Positions 8,806 to 16,104 of a stretch of 64,000 nucleotides of DNA are shown here, piece by piece (position 1 is the stretch's first letter; every line of letters begins with the position of its first letter). A program made the translations under genes and the position numbers. The notes under the pieces are model-generated. The model was not told the DNA's origin. It was given only the letters and a program-made list of their open reading frames with translations, and ran no database searches. The DNA comes from Verrucomicrobiota bacterium (GTDB lineage: Bacteria > Verrucomicrobiota > Verrucomicrobiia > Opitutales > Opitutaceae), in NCBI GenBank assembly GCA_016222805.1, contig JACRQG010000011.1, positions 501,191 to 565,190 of the forward strand, read 5' to 3'.

Positions 8806-10043
8806 GGCGCGGGGGCAGGCGCCTTCCTCAGGCGCTGGAACTCCAGCAGGCGGGCGAAGGGCAGATAGACCAGCATGGCAAGGCCGATGGAGATTGCCCC
8901 CCAGAGTGCCGCGCGCCAGTCACCTCCGGTCACCAGGTAGTGGCCGATGATCGGTGGGGTGGTCCAGGGGATGTTGAGGAAGGGCCGGCCGATCCAGCCA
9001 GCCTGCATCAAGAGGTACGTGCCCGTCGTGAGCAGCAGGGCGTTGAGCACGTACGGGATCATGAGGAGCGGGTTCAGGACGATCGGAATACCAAAGAAGA
9101 TCGGTTCGTTGATTTGGAAGACCTGCGTGGGCAGGGAGAGACGGCACACCTGCCGCAGAGCGGGGTCGGGCGAGCGGAGCAGGAGCAGCGCGAGGGCCAG
9201 GGTGGCACCGGTGCCACCGACATTGACAAAGGTACTGAAGAAACCGTTGGCGGTGACGTAGGGTGCCGGCAGTCCCTGCGTGATGGCGGCGACGTTGTCG
9301 GCCAAGTACTGCAGGAAGATCGGAGCGACGATGGCGTCCATCGCATTGTCGCCATTGATTCCGACCGACCAGAGCAGGGTGACAAGAAAGGCGTAGACCA
9401 GGATGCCCGGAAGGGTGTTGAGGGCGAAGACGAGCGGCGAAAACGCGGCTTGGATGAGTTGATTGAGGTCGAGGCCAAGGACGAAACGCAGGGCCCAGAA
9501 CATCGCGACCAGGCACGCCATGGGCGCGAGGGAAAGGAATGACTCCGCCACGATCTTCGGAACTCCGGGCGGCAGACGGATGACGAGGTTGCGGTCGGTG
9601 AAGGCCTTTTTCACGCGGACCGAGACCAGTGCAATCACGATGGCGGTGAACAGGCCGGCGGAGCCAAGGCCGGAGAAGGTGAGGGCCTCTCCCTTGGCAT
9701 CCAGTTGCAGCAACAGGAAATTCAGGGTCGCCAGCATGGCACTGCCGGCGGGGTCCTGTCCCAGGCGCTGCCCGAGTTCGTATCCGATTGCGAAACACAC
9801 GAAGACGGCCAGGAGCCCGAAAGTGGCGGCGACGGGCACCTGGAGGATCGGGAAGTGGGTGGTGAGATGCCCTTCCCACCCGGGGATTGGCAGATGGGCG
9901 GCGAGTAGGAATACCCCTCCGATAATCGTCAGCGGGACGATCGCCACCATGCCGGCGCGGATGGCGGCAAGGTAGGTGTTGTCCGCGAGGGCGGTCAATG
10001 GCGGCAGGAGGCGCCGCTGGAAGGCTTCGGCGGCGCGGCTCAC
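8802..10043 (-). CDS. Orphan PTS EIIC-type sugar permease (Lac/cellobiose-chitobiose family)
   Basis: A 413-aa membrane protein with about ten hydrophobic helices, alignable to ChbC/CelB-type EIIC subunits. The conserved NEPIFFGIPIVLNP motif (Glu313) of the sugar-binding hairpin is intact. The family motif W-x-x-GIHG reads WSVGING here (residues 225-231), so the conserved active-site histidine is Asn230. No EIIA, EIIB, HPr or EI gene lies in the window. Together with the kinase two genes downstream of GH84, this suggests transport without phosphorylation, probably of a GlcNAc-containing disaccharide or conjugate. The substrate is inferred from the operon. The start overlaps the stop of the upstream secreted protein, and its stop overlaps the GH84 start (both ATGA). 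Confidence 0.88.
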   Translation of the reverse strand: MSRAAEAFQRRLLPPLTALADNTYLAAIRAGMVAIVPLTIIGGVFLLAAHLPIPGWEGHLTTHFPILQVPVAATFGLLAVFVCFAIGYELGQRLGQDPAGSAMLATLNFLLLQLDAKGEALTFSGLGSAGLFTAIVIALVSVRVKKAFTDRNLVIRLPPGVPKIVAESFLSLAPMACLVAMFWALRFVLGLDLNQLIQAAFSPLVFALNTLPGILVYAFLVTLLWSVGINGDNAMDAIVAPIFLQYLADNVAAITQGLPAPYVTANGFFSTFVNVGGTGATLALALLLLRSPDPALRQVCRLSLPTQVFQINEPIFFGIPIVLNPLLMIPYVLNALLLTTGTYLLMQAGWIGRPFLNIPWTTPPIIGHYLVTGGDWRAALWGAISIGLAMLVYLPFARLLEFQRLRKAPAPAP

Positions 10044-12166
10044 GGCTTGGCAATGTACCCGTGGTATAGACCCATGTAGTAGGGGAGGAGGAAAACCGTG
10101 CCGGCCCCCAGGAGGTTGCCCTTGCCCTCGTAATCGAGCTGCCAGGGGTCGGTGTTCCAGTGGTTGAAGTGGCGGTTTTCCACCGGCAGCACCCGCCCAT
10201 TGCCGCGATGACCGCGCCCTTCGTTGCCGGGTTCATAGAAGTCGCGTGCCTGGCTCGCGGGCAGCCGGCGAATGTCCAGGCGATGTGAGTTGCGCGAAGG
10301 CCAGTTGAGCCGATCGAGGGGGAAGCCGTGAAGCGTGGCCATGGACTCGGCGTGCCATCCCGGGGCCGGGGACAAGGGAAACTCGCCCCAGAGATTGCGC
10401 AGGGTGCGTCCCTGGCATTGGGACGCGTAGGCGAAGTTGAAGAAGGGGTTGAGTTCGGCCGCCTCGTTTTGCCAGTAGGCGTAAAACGAAGTGCGGACGA
10501 GGTTCTTCAGGTCTTCGTTGGTCGAATAGCGGAGCAGACTGTAGAAGCACATGAAGGCCATCTCGTCGTCCGACTGATTGCCGGACCCCGGCCCGGATTG
10601 AACTTTGGGATACAGGAGGTTCTGCGCATAGCCATGGCGGTCGATCAGCTCGGCCGCGACGGCGTCGTACTTTGCATCCTGGGTGATGTGCCGGGCCACG
10701 GCCAGGTAGGACAGGAGGCTGAGGGAATTGAGGCCGCGCTCCGCCCACCAGTTGGGATCACGGTTGAGTACCTCCGGGCGGTACATGCCCCAGCGCGTCG
10801 GTCGCCCGTCGTGATCCGTCAGGGTGAAGCCGTGGGCGATCAGGTGGTCGGTCAGCGCCCGCACAACCTCCCGCACGCGCTCGCGCTCCGCTGAGGTTTC
10901 CGCCACGAGGTCGTAGTAAAGCGGGTAAAAGAAGTAGTGTCCGTCGAGTTCGTCGCTGCTCGTATCCGATTTCCAGTACCATTTTCCATCCGCGCTGAGG
11001 GGCCAGCGAGGTTCGTAGGCCTTCCAGAGCGCATCCTCCTGCTGTTTGGCGCGGTCCTGGGCGAGGCGTCCTTGGTTGGGATCCGGCCATTCCACGGGAC
11101 GGATGGTGCGGGCAACATAACCCGCCGGAGGCGCGAATCGACCGCCTTGAGTCACATCCTGCAGGAACTTCAGCGCGGCGAACACCTGATCGGCACGAGC
11201 CTTGGCGGCTGGGTCGCGGGTGGCTCCGAAGGCAAAACACTCGCCAGCTCCGTACATCGCAGTCCAGAGCCCGTCGTTGTCGGAGTCGTGGGGAGCCGCG
11301 GTTGTGCGATCCCCCGCCTGGCGCAGGGGGGCTTCCGCGACGTAGCCGTACGGCGTGCGTTTAATGAAGCGCGCGATCTCGTCTTCGTAGAATCGGGCCT
11401 TGGCCGCCAGCGTCATTGGGCGGCGTTCAATGCAGCCGACTCCACCTTCGGTGGCGAACCATGCTGCCCCGTCTGGTGCGACCGCAATCGCGTGCACCTG
11501 GTCATGGGGCAGCCAGCGCGGACCCTGGCGGTAGTGAAACTCCCGACCGTCCCAGCGAATCGCGCCGCGTTTTGTCCCGAACCAGACCTCACCGTCGGCT
11601 CCCGCGGCGGCGCAGGTGAACTCGTTCCACGGAACGCCATCTTGCGGACCGAAGAAACGCCAGCCGCCGGGAGTGCGGCAGCCAACCCCCGCGAGGCTGG
11701 CGAACCAGAGTTGATCCCGCGCATCGAAGGTCGCTCCCAGAACTTCGTCCGTCGCCCAACGGCGCCCCAGGTTGTCCGGCACCTCCATTGTTTCCCAGCC
11801 GCGCCCCGTGCGCCGGAGCAGGCCATGATTCGTGGCCGCGATCAGTTCGCCGGAGCGGGAGCGCGCGATTTGGTGCAGCGTTACGTCGGGAGGAAGTTCG
11901 GGCGTCGGCGGAGACTCCGGGGGTAGTGCCGGTTGCCACCGGCCGCTTTGGAAGGTGTGCCACGTTCCACCAGCGTGAGCGTGCACCGCGCCGTCGGCGG
12001 AAACCTCGATCCGCGTGACGGACCCGCGGAGGGCGCTGACCGATGGGAGCAGGTGGGAAGCCGACTCCTGCCGGAACTCCTGCGGAGCGACTGGTGCTTG
12101 CGCGTCAGTGGCGGAAAGCAGCGCTGGCGAGAAGGCGCAGACGAAGAGACTGGATCGAAACCACAT
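10040..12166 (-). CDS. Secreted protein: two-component-type propeller repeats plus alpha/alpha-barrel-like domain, function unknown
   Basis: About 708 aa from ATG 12166, chosen because it begins with a signal peptide (MWFRSSLFVCAFSPALLSA). ATGs at 12196 and 12226 are also in frame. Residues ~60-260 contain beta-propeller repeats of the type found in sensor parts of hybrid two-component proteins (LWFASLAGVG, VWFGTKRGAI, AWFATEGGVG). There is no membrane anchor or kinase. Residues ~270-700 are helical and Trp/Tyr-rich (DGLWTAMYGAGECFAFGAT, DPNWWAERGLNSLSLLSYLA), reminiscent of six-hairpin glycosidase or lyase-like domains. I cannot name a catalytic residue. As first gene of the amino-sugar operon it may bind or degrade the outer glycan. 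Confidence 0.75.
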   Translation of the reverse strand: MWFRSSLFVCAFSPALLSATDAQAPVAPQEFRQESASHLLPSVSALRGSVTRIEVSADGAVHAHAGGTWHTFQSGRWQPALPPESPPTPELPPDVTLHQIARSRSGELIAATNHGLLRRTGRGWETMEVPDNLGRRWATDEVLGATFDARDQLWFASLAGVGCRTPGGWRFFGPQDGVPWNEFTCAAAGADGEVWFGTKRGAIRWDGREFHYRQGPRWLPHDQVHAIAVAPDGAAWFATEGGVGCIERRPMTLAAKARFYEDEIARFIKRTPYGYVAEAPLRQAGDRTTAAPHDSDNDGLWTAMYGAGECFAFGATRDPAAKARADQVFAALKFLQDVTQGGRFAPPAGYVARTIRPVEWPDPNQGRLAQDRAKQQEDALWKAYEPRWPLSADGKWYWKSDTSSDELDGHYFFYPLYYDLVAETSAERERVREVVRALTDHLIAHGFTLTDHDGRPTRWGMYRPEVLNRDPNWWAERGLNSLSLLSYLAVARHITQDAKYDAVAAELIDRHGYAQNLLYPKVQSGPGSGNQSDDEMAFMCFYSLLRYSTNEDLKNLVRTSFYAYWQNEAAELNPFFNFAYASQCQGRTLRNLWGEFPLSPAPGWHAESMATLHGFPLDRLNWPSRNSHRLDIRRLPASQARDFYEPGNEGRGHRGNGRVLPVENRHFNHWNTDPWQLDYEGKGNLLGAGTVFLLPYYMGLYHGYIAKP

Positions 12167-12226
12167 TGGGGAGGGGGCAACGTTGAGGACGGGCATGCCG
12201 CGCGTGGCAGGCAAGAAATTTGGCAC

Positions 12227-12480
12227 GGGGCAGGGTTCTGATGAAGCCGGTCCCCGCCAGCACTGCGTCGGCGAATCGCAACCGGCGGTGGCGAATAGGC
12301 CGTGCCTCGTGAATCGGATTTTTTGACGATTTTCCCCTTGAACCGCGGCGTGGATAATCTCATTCGTGAACGCTCCTCTCCGCGCTCAGTGCGGGGAGGC
12401 GGTTCTTTAGCATCGACCGCAGGGCTGTGAGGTATGGCGGCAAACCGCCTGCCAAGTCCCCTGCGGTGGCAATTTGGTAT
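12227..12480. other. Intergenic region between amino-sugar operon and tRNA-Pro
   Basis: No convincing gene is present. This stretch must hold the promoter of the minus-strand amino-sugar operon and probably that of the tRNA. It contains a 9-bp hairpin with one G-T pair (12375-12383 with 12391-12399, loop GCTCAGT) without a clear T-tract, so its role is unclear. I saw no obvious riboswitch. Confidence 0.5.
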
Positions 12481-12557
<77 letters not shown>

Positions 12558-12696
12558 TTTTTCCGAGGTGCACGGTGGTTATTCGGCGCAGCACTTCGAT
12601 GCAGATGCTGGTGGTGTCACTCGGTGAGGTGTGCCCTCACTTTTCCAACCGACGCGAAGAACCCAGAACCGGATGTACAGTGTAGGAGCCCTCCCA

Positions 12697-13371
12697 TCAA
12701 GGGAGCGCCGCGCTGCTGGTGCGTTTCGATTCCCGCCAGGCGCGCCAGGTTTCCCAGACGATCGGCAGCACCGAAAGCACGATGATGGCGACGATCACCA
12801 GCTTGAAGTTCTTCTGCACGAACGGCTGGTTTCCGAACCAGAATCCGGCATAGGTGAGGGAGTAGATCCAGATGAAGCCGCCAAGGATGTTATAGGCGAT
12901 GAACTTCAGGTAGGTCATCTGACCCACGCCAGCGACAAACGGGATGAAGGTGCGGACGATCGGAACAAATCGCGCAAGGATGATGGCACGCCCGCCGTAT
13001 TTCTCGAAGAAGGCATGGGCGCGATCGAGGTGCTTGCGGCGAAGGAAGACCGAGTCTTCCCGCTTGAAGACGGCGGGCCCAATGCGGGCGCCGATCCAGT
13101 AGTTGAGGGTGTCACCCAGGACCGCGGCAGCAAAGAGAAGTCCAGCCATCAGGTGCACGTTGAGCCCGGTCTCGGGCTTGGCGCAGAAGGCACCGGCGGC
13201 GAAAAGCAGCGAGTCGCCGGGGAGGAAGGGCGTGACGACCAAGCCGGTCTCGGCAAAGATGATAAGGAAGAGGACCCCGTAGGTCCAGAGACCGTAGTCA
13301 GCGATGATCTCCGCCAAGTGGCGGTCAATATGCAGGATGAAGTCGATGAGCTTCTTGACGAGGTCGAGCAT
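12697..13371 (-). CDS. DedA family inner-membrane protein
   Basis: A 224-aa DedA/SNARE-associated-type membrane protein. Family members are now linked to undecaprenyl-phosphate or phospholipid translocation and to membrane homeostasis. Diagnostic segments are [20 protein letters not shown] (residues ~39-58), an amphipathic re-entrant motif, and [20 protein letters not shown] with the essential arginines, followed by FVAGVGQM. About five hydrophobic segments are visible. ATG 13371 is used because upstream in-frame sequence runs through the terminator of the small basic protein gene. It follows that gene on the same strand but is separated by the terminator, so it probably has its own promoter or depends on read-through. 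Confidence 0.9.
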   Translation of the reverse strand: MLDLVKKLIDFILHIDRHLAEIIADYGLWTYGVLFLIIFAETGLVVTPFLPGDSLLFAAGAFCAKPETGLNVHLMAGLLFAAAVLGDTLNYWIGARIGPAVFKREDSVFLRRKHLDRAHAFFEKYGGRAIILARFVPIVRTFIPFVAGVGQMTYLKFIAYNILGGFIWIYSLTYAGFWFGNQPFVQKNFKLVIVAIIVLSVLPIVWETWRAWRESKRTSSAALP

Positions 13372-13399
13372 GGTGCGTTCGGAGGAGCGGCGCCCGGGC

Positions 13400-13432
13400 A
13401 AAAAAAAGGCAGGCAGCGAGAAACTGCCTGCC
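13400..13432 (-). terminator. Intrinsic terminator of the small basic protein gene
   Basis: Read on the minus strand, a perfect 9-bp stem GGCAGGCAG/CTGCCTGCC (13424-13432 with 13408-13416) is followed by a run of about eight T. It lies 20 bp past the stop of the signature protein gene and upstream of dedA. Confidence 0.88.
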
Positions 13433-13451
13433 AAGGAAAGGCTGGTGTGCC

Positions 13452-13607
13452 TCAGACGTCCGGCTTGGTCTTGCGCAGGCCTTGGACGCGATCGCCCACC
13501 TTCCACTGGCCCCGCTTGCGCAGCAATTCCACGCGCTCGAAGCGCTTGAGGACATTGCGTTTGATGACGAGACCAGACGAACTCTGAAGACTCTTGTGCT
13601 GTGACAT
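13452..13607 (-). CDS. Small basic protein, PVC-superphylum signature protein
   Basis: A 51-aa basic protein beginning [10 protein letters not shown] and containing [19 protein letters not shown] and GLRKTKPDV. This pattern matches the short conserved protein reported as a signature of the Planctomycetes-Verrucomicrobia-Chlamydiae superphylum (annotated 'small basic protein'). It is thought to have a housekeeping, probably ribosome-related or nucleic-acid-binding role, and has been discussed in connection with the absence of ribosomal protein L30 in this group. It has its own terminator directly downstream and ends 26 bp after cutA on the same strand. The call is by sequence resemblance; the molecular function is unproven. 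It is the best taxonomic marker in the window. Confidence 0.85.
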   Translation of the reverse strand: MSQHKSLQSSSGLVIKRNVLKRFERVELLRKRGQWKVGDRVQGLRKTKPDV

Positions 13608-13633
13608 GATGGAAAGGGTGGTGTGGCGAAGTG

Positions 13634-13954
13634 CTAAAGAGGCGAGGTGGTAGAGTTCGAGGTGGCCCATGACAAGTATTTTTCTCCCACGGAGGCGGCT
13701 GGAAGGGCGATCCACTCGGGAGTGTCGTAGGGATGCCGGGAAAGGACCCTTGTTTCCAGGGCAGGGAGGTTCTTCCGCAGGCACTTCAGACACAAGCGGT
13801 ACTCCTCCGCGGTCTCGACCTTTCCCTGCCATCGGTAGACCGACGTGATCGGGCCCTCGATCTGAACGCACACAGCCAATCCGAGGTCGATCACATCCCG
13901 GGCAATCGCCTGGGCTTCTGCGCGGGTGGCGACGGTAGTCCATGCAAGGTACAT
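13634..13954 (-). CDS. cutA: CutA1 divalent-cation tolerance family protein
   Basis: 106 aa from ATG 13954, the typical CutA1 size. CutA1 forms ferredoxin-like trimers resembling PII proteins and has been linked to copper tolerance, although its real role is unclear. Diagnostic stretches are [20 protein letters not shown] at the N-terminus, [21 protein letters not shown] and EEYRLCLKC in the core, and [13 protein letters not shown] towards the end. Upstream in-frame sequence is proline/arginine-rich without similarity, so the start at MYLAW is preferred. It is divergent from rpsA, with 297 bp between the starts. Confidence 0.9.
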   Translation of the reverse strand: MYLAWTTVATRAEAQAIARDVIDLGLAVCVQIEGPITSVYRWQGKVETAEEYRLCLKCLRKNLPALETRVLSRHPYDTPEWIALPAASVGEKYLSWATSNSTTSPL

Positions 13955-14251
13955 GGAGACGGTTTCCGCCACTGCGGGGGACGGCGCAAGCTGTAAGCCG
14001 CCCGCCCAGGTCCGAAGGGAGCCGTCGGGAAGGGGAGGCGGAATAAGGGCCGTTTCAGCTTGCCTGCGCGTCGAACGGCGTGGACGCTGACCTTTCGCGG
14101 TCGTCAGTCGGTCTGGTTGGCGTACTGCCGCGAGCTCCCGCCGACCATCCAACAGTTCGTCAAACCATCAACCCAATCGGTCGGGCTTGCGCTCGATCGA
14201 ACCGCCGGATGGGCGTCCCTGGAGCAGGCGCACGGCCGGCGTTTTCCGAAC
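13955..14251. other. Intergenic region between cutA and rpsA
   Basis: 297 bp between divergent starts. An open frame runs through it in phase with rpsA but has no S1-like sequence, so I treat it as untranslated. It must contain the promoters of both genes and an unusually long rpsA leader. I found no recognisable riboswitch or classical S1-binding motif. Confidence 0.5.
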
Positions 14252-15922
14252 ATGAGTTCAGTAATGCAAGAACTGCTCGCGCAGTCGTCCTTCGATAAGC
14301 TGAAGGAAGGCGCGATTGTCCCCGGTGTCATCACCGAGATTCGCCAAAACGAGGTGGTCGTCGACATCGGCGGCAAGTCCGAGGGCGTGATTCCCGCCAA
14401 CGAGTTCATCGACATCGGTGAACTGCAAATCGGCTCCACCATCGAAGTGATGGTCGAAAAGCTGGAGGACAAGAGCGGAGCCCCGGTCCTTTCCTTCGAC
14501 AAGGCCGAACAAAAGAAGAATTGGGATAATATCCTGACCCGCTTCCCGGAAGGTTCCGTGGCGGCCGGTCGCGTGAAGGCCAAGGTCAAGGGTGGCCTGA
14601 TTATCTCGATCGGGGTCGATGCCTTCATGCCGGCGTCGCACATCGACATCCAGCCGCCCAAGAATCTCGACCAGTACGTGGGCCAGACCTACGACTTCAA
14701 GGTTCTCAAGATCAACCTCGAGCGGAAGAACATCGTCCTTTCGCGTCGCGAGCTGATCGAACAGCAGCGGGCGGAAAAGCGCCGGGCGCTGCTCGACAGC
14801 ATCCAGCCTGGCCAGATCCGCAAGGGCGTGGTCAAGAACATCACCGACTTCGGCGCGTTCATCGATCTCGATGGCATGGACGGCCTGCTCCATATCACCG
14901 ACATGTCGTGGGGCCGCATTTCCCACCCCAGCGAGATGTTGAAGCAGGGTGAGGAGATCCAGGTGATGATCATTGAGGTGAATCGCGAGAAGGAGCGGGT
15001 TTCGCTCGGCCTCAAGCAGACCACCAAGAATCCCTGGGACGAGATCGACCGGAAATACCCGGTCGGCGCCAAGGTTCATGGCAAAGTGGTCAACCTGGTC
15101 CCGTACGGCGCGTTCGTGGAAATCGAACCCGGTGTCGAGGGACTCGTACACATCACCGAGATGTCCTGGACCAAGCGCATCACCAAGCCCTCCGAGTTGC
15201 TCAAGGTCGGTCAGGAACTCGATGCGGTGGTGCTCGGGATCCAGAAGGAGGAGCAGAAAATCTCCCTGGGCCTGCGCCAGCTGGAACCCAACCCGTGGGA
15301 CATGGTTCGCCACAATTACCCGATCGGCGCCCGTGTCCGCGGCAAGGTGCGCAACATGACGACCTACGGTGCCTTCATCGAACTCGAGGAAGGAATCGAC
15401 GGCATGGTGCACGTTTCCGACATGAGCTGGACCCGCAAGGTCAACCATCCGTCGGAGGTCCTGAAGAAGGGAGACGAGGTCGATGCCATCGTGCTCGACG
15501 TCGATGCCCAGCAACAGCGCATCAGCCTCGGCATGAAGCAGCTCTCGACCGATCCTTGGAGCGACATCGATTCCTTCTTCAAGATCGGCGACGTCGTGAA
15601 GGGCAACGTGACCAAGATCACCTCATTCGGTGCCTTCGTGGAACTGAAGGATGGCATCGACGGCCTGGTGCACATCTCGCAGATCAGCGAGGAGCGCATC
15701 GACAAGGTGAAGGACGTCCTGAAGCCCGGGCAGGAGGTAACCGCGCGCGTGGTCAAGATCGACCGCGAAGAGCGTCGCCTCGGCCTGTCCATCAAGGCGG
15801 CGAACTACTCGGACGCCGAACTGGCCGCGGAAACCTCGGCCTACGAGGCGCTGAATCGGAGCGCGAGCAACGACATGATGAACCTTGGCGACATTCTCGA
15901 CGAGGCAGCCAAGAAGGAATAA
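14252..15922 (+). CDS. rpsA: 30S ribosomal protein S1
   Basis: S1 recruits and unfolds mRNA on the small ribosomal subunit. The product is 556 aa, almost the length of the E. coli protein, with six S1 (OB-fold) domains in tandem. The first two, about residues 17-85 and 103-170, are the divergent ribosome-binding type. Four canonical repeats follow with the pattern G-x-V-x-x-(I/M)-T-x-(F/Y)-GAF-(I/V)-x-L and (V/L)HI(T/S)(D/E)MSW. ATG 14252 (MSSVMQELL) is chosen because homology begins there. Upstream in-frame starts would add 64 residues of unrelated sequence. The gene is followed by a strong terminator. Confidence 0.96.
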   Translation: MSSVMQELLAQSSFDKLKEGAIVPGVITEIRQNEVVVDIGGKSEGVIPANEFIDIGELQIGSTIEVMVEKLEDKSGAPVLSFDKAEQKKNWDNILTRFPEGSVAAGRVKAKVKGGLIISIGVDAFMPASHIDIQPPKNLDQYVGQTYDFKVLKINLERKNIVLSRRELIEQQRAEKRRALLDSIQPGQIRKGVVKNITDFGAFIDLDGMDGLLHITDMSWGRISHPSEMLKQGEEIQVMIIEVNREKERVSLGLKQTTKNPWDEIDRKYPVGAKVHGKVVNLVPYGAFVEIEPGVEGLVHITEMSWTKRITKPSELLKVGQELDAVVLGIQKEEQKISLGLRQLEPNPWDMVRHNYPIGARVRGKVRNMTTYGAFIELEEGIDGMVHVSDMSWTRKVNHPSEVLKKGDEVDAIVLDVDAQQQRISLGMKQLSTDPWSDIDSFFKIGDVVKGNVTKITSFGAFVELKDGIDGLVHISQISEERIDKVKDVLKPGQEVTARVVKIDREERRLGLSIKAANYSDAELAAETSAYEALNRSASNDMMNLGDILDEAAKKE

Positions 15923-15950
15923 CCGACGACGCTTCGCGATTGAGATTTCG

Positions 15951-15980
15951 GCCGCCCGGGCAACCGGGCGGCTTTTCCTT
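15951..15980 (+). terminator. Intrinsic terminator of rpsA
   Basis: A 9-bp GC stem GCCGCCCGG/CCGGGCGGC (15951-15959 with 15964-15972) closes a GCAA tetraloop and is followed by TTTTCCTTTCTT. It begins 29 bp after the rpsA stop. Confidence 0.9.
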
Positions 15981-16044
15981 TCTTGGGGCCAAATCACCCC
16001 GCCGTCTGCCGGAATCGCCCCGCCGATTGTCGGAGTGCCACAAC

Positions 16045-16074
16045 AAAAGAGGCCGACCATAGGGTCGGCCTCTT
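16045..16074 (-). terminator. Intrinsic terminator of the sigma factor gene
   Basis: A perfect 12-bp stem AAGAGGCCGACC/GGTCGGCCTCTT (16047-16058 with 16063-16074) has a 4-nt loop. On the minus strand the stem is followed by TTTTGTTG, extending its own run of T. It lies about 30 bp past the sigma factor stop. It could also stop read-through from rpsA in the other direction. Confidence 0.85.
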
Positions 16075-16104
16075 GGGGCACCTGATAGCCTAAAGAAAGA
16101 AGGC

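Noticed and set aside
8802-10043. Complete PTS locus around the EIIC gene
   Set aside because: No EIIA, EIIB, HPr or EI-like protein is encoded nearby; neighbours are GH84, GNAT, kinase and a propeller protein.
12375-12399. Terminator for the amino-sugar operon or tRNA
   Set aside because: The hairpin lies upstream of both transcription units and lacks a T-tract, so it is kept only as an unexplained structure in the intergenic entry.
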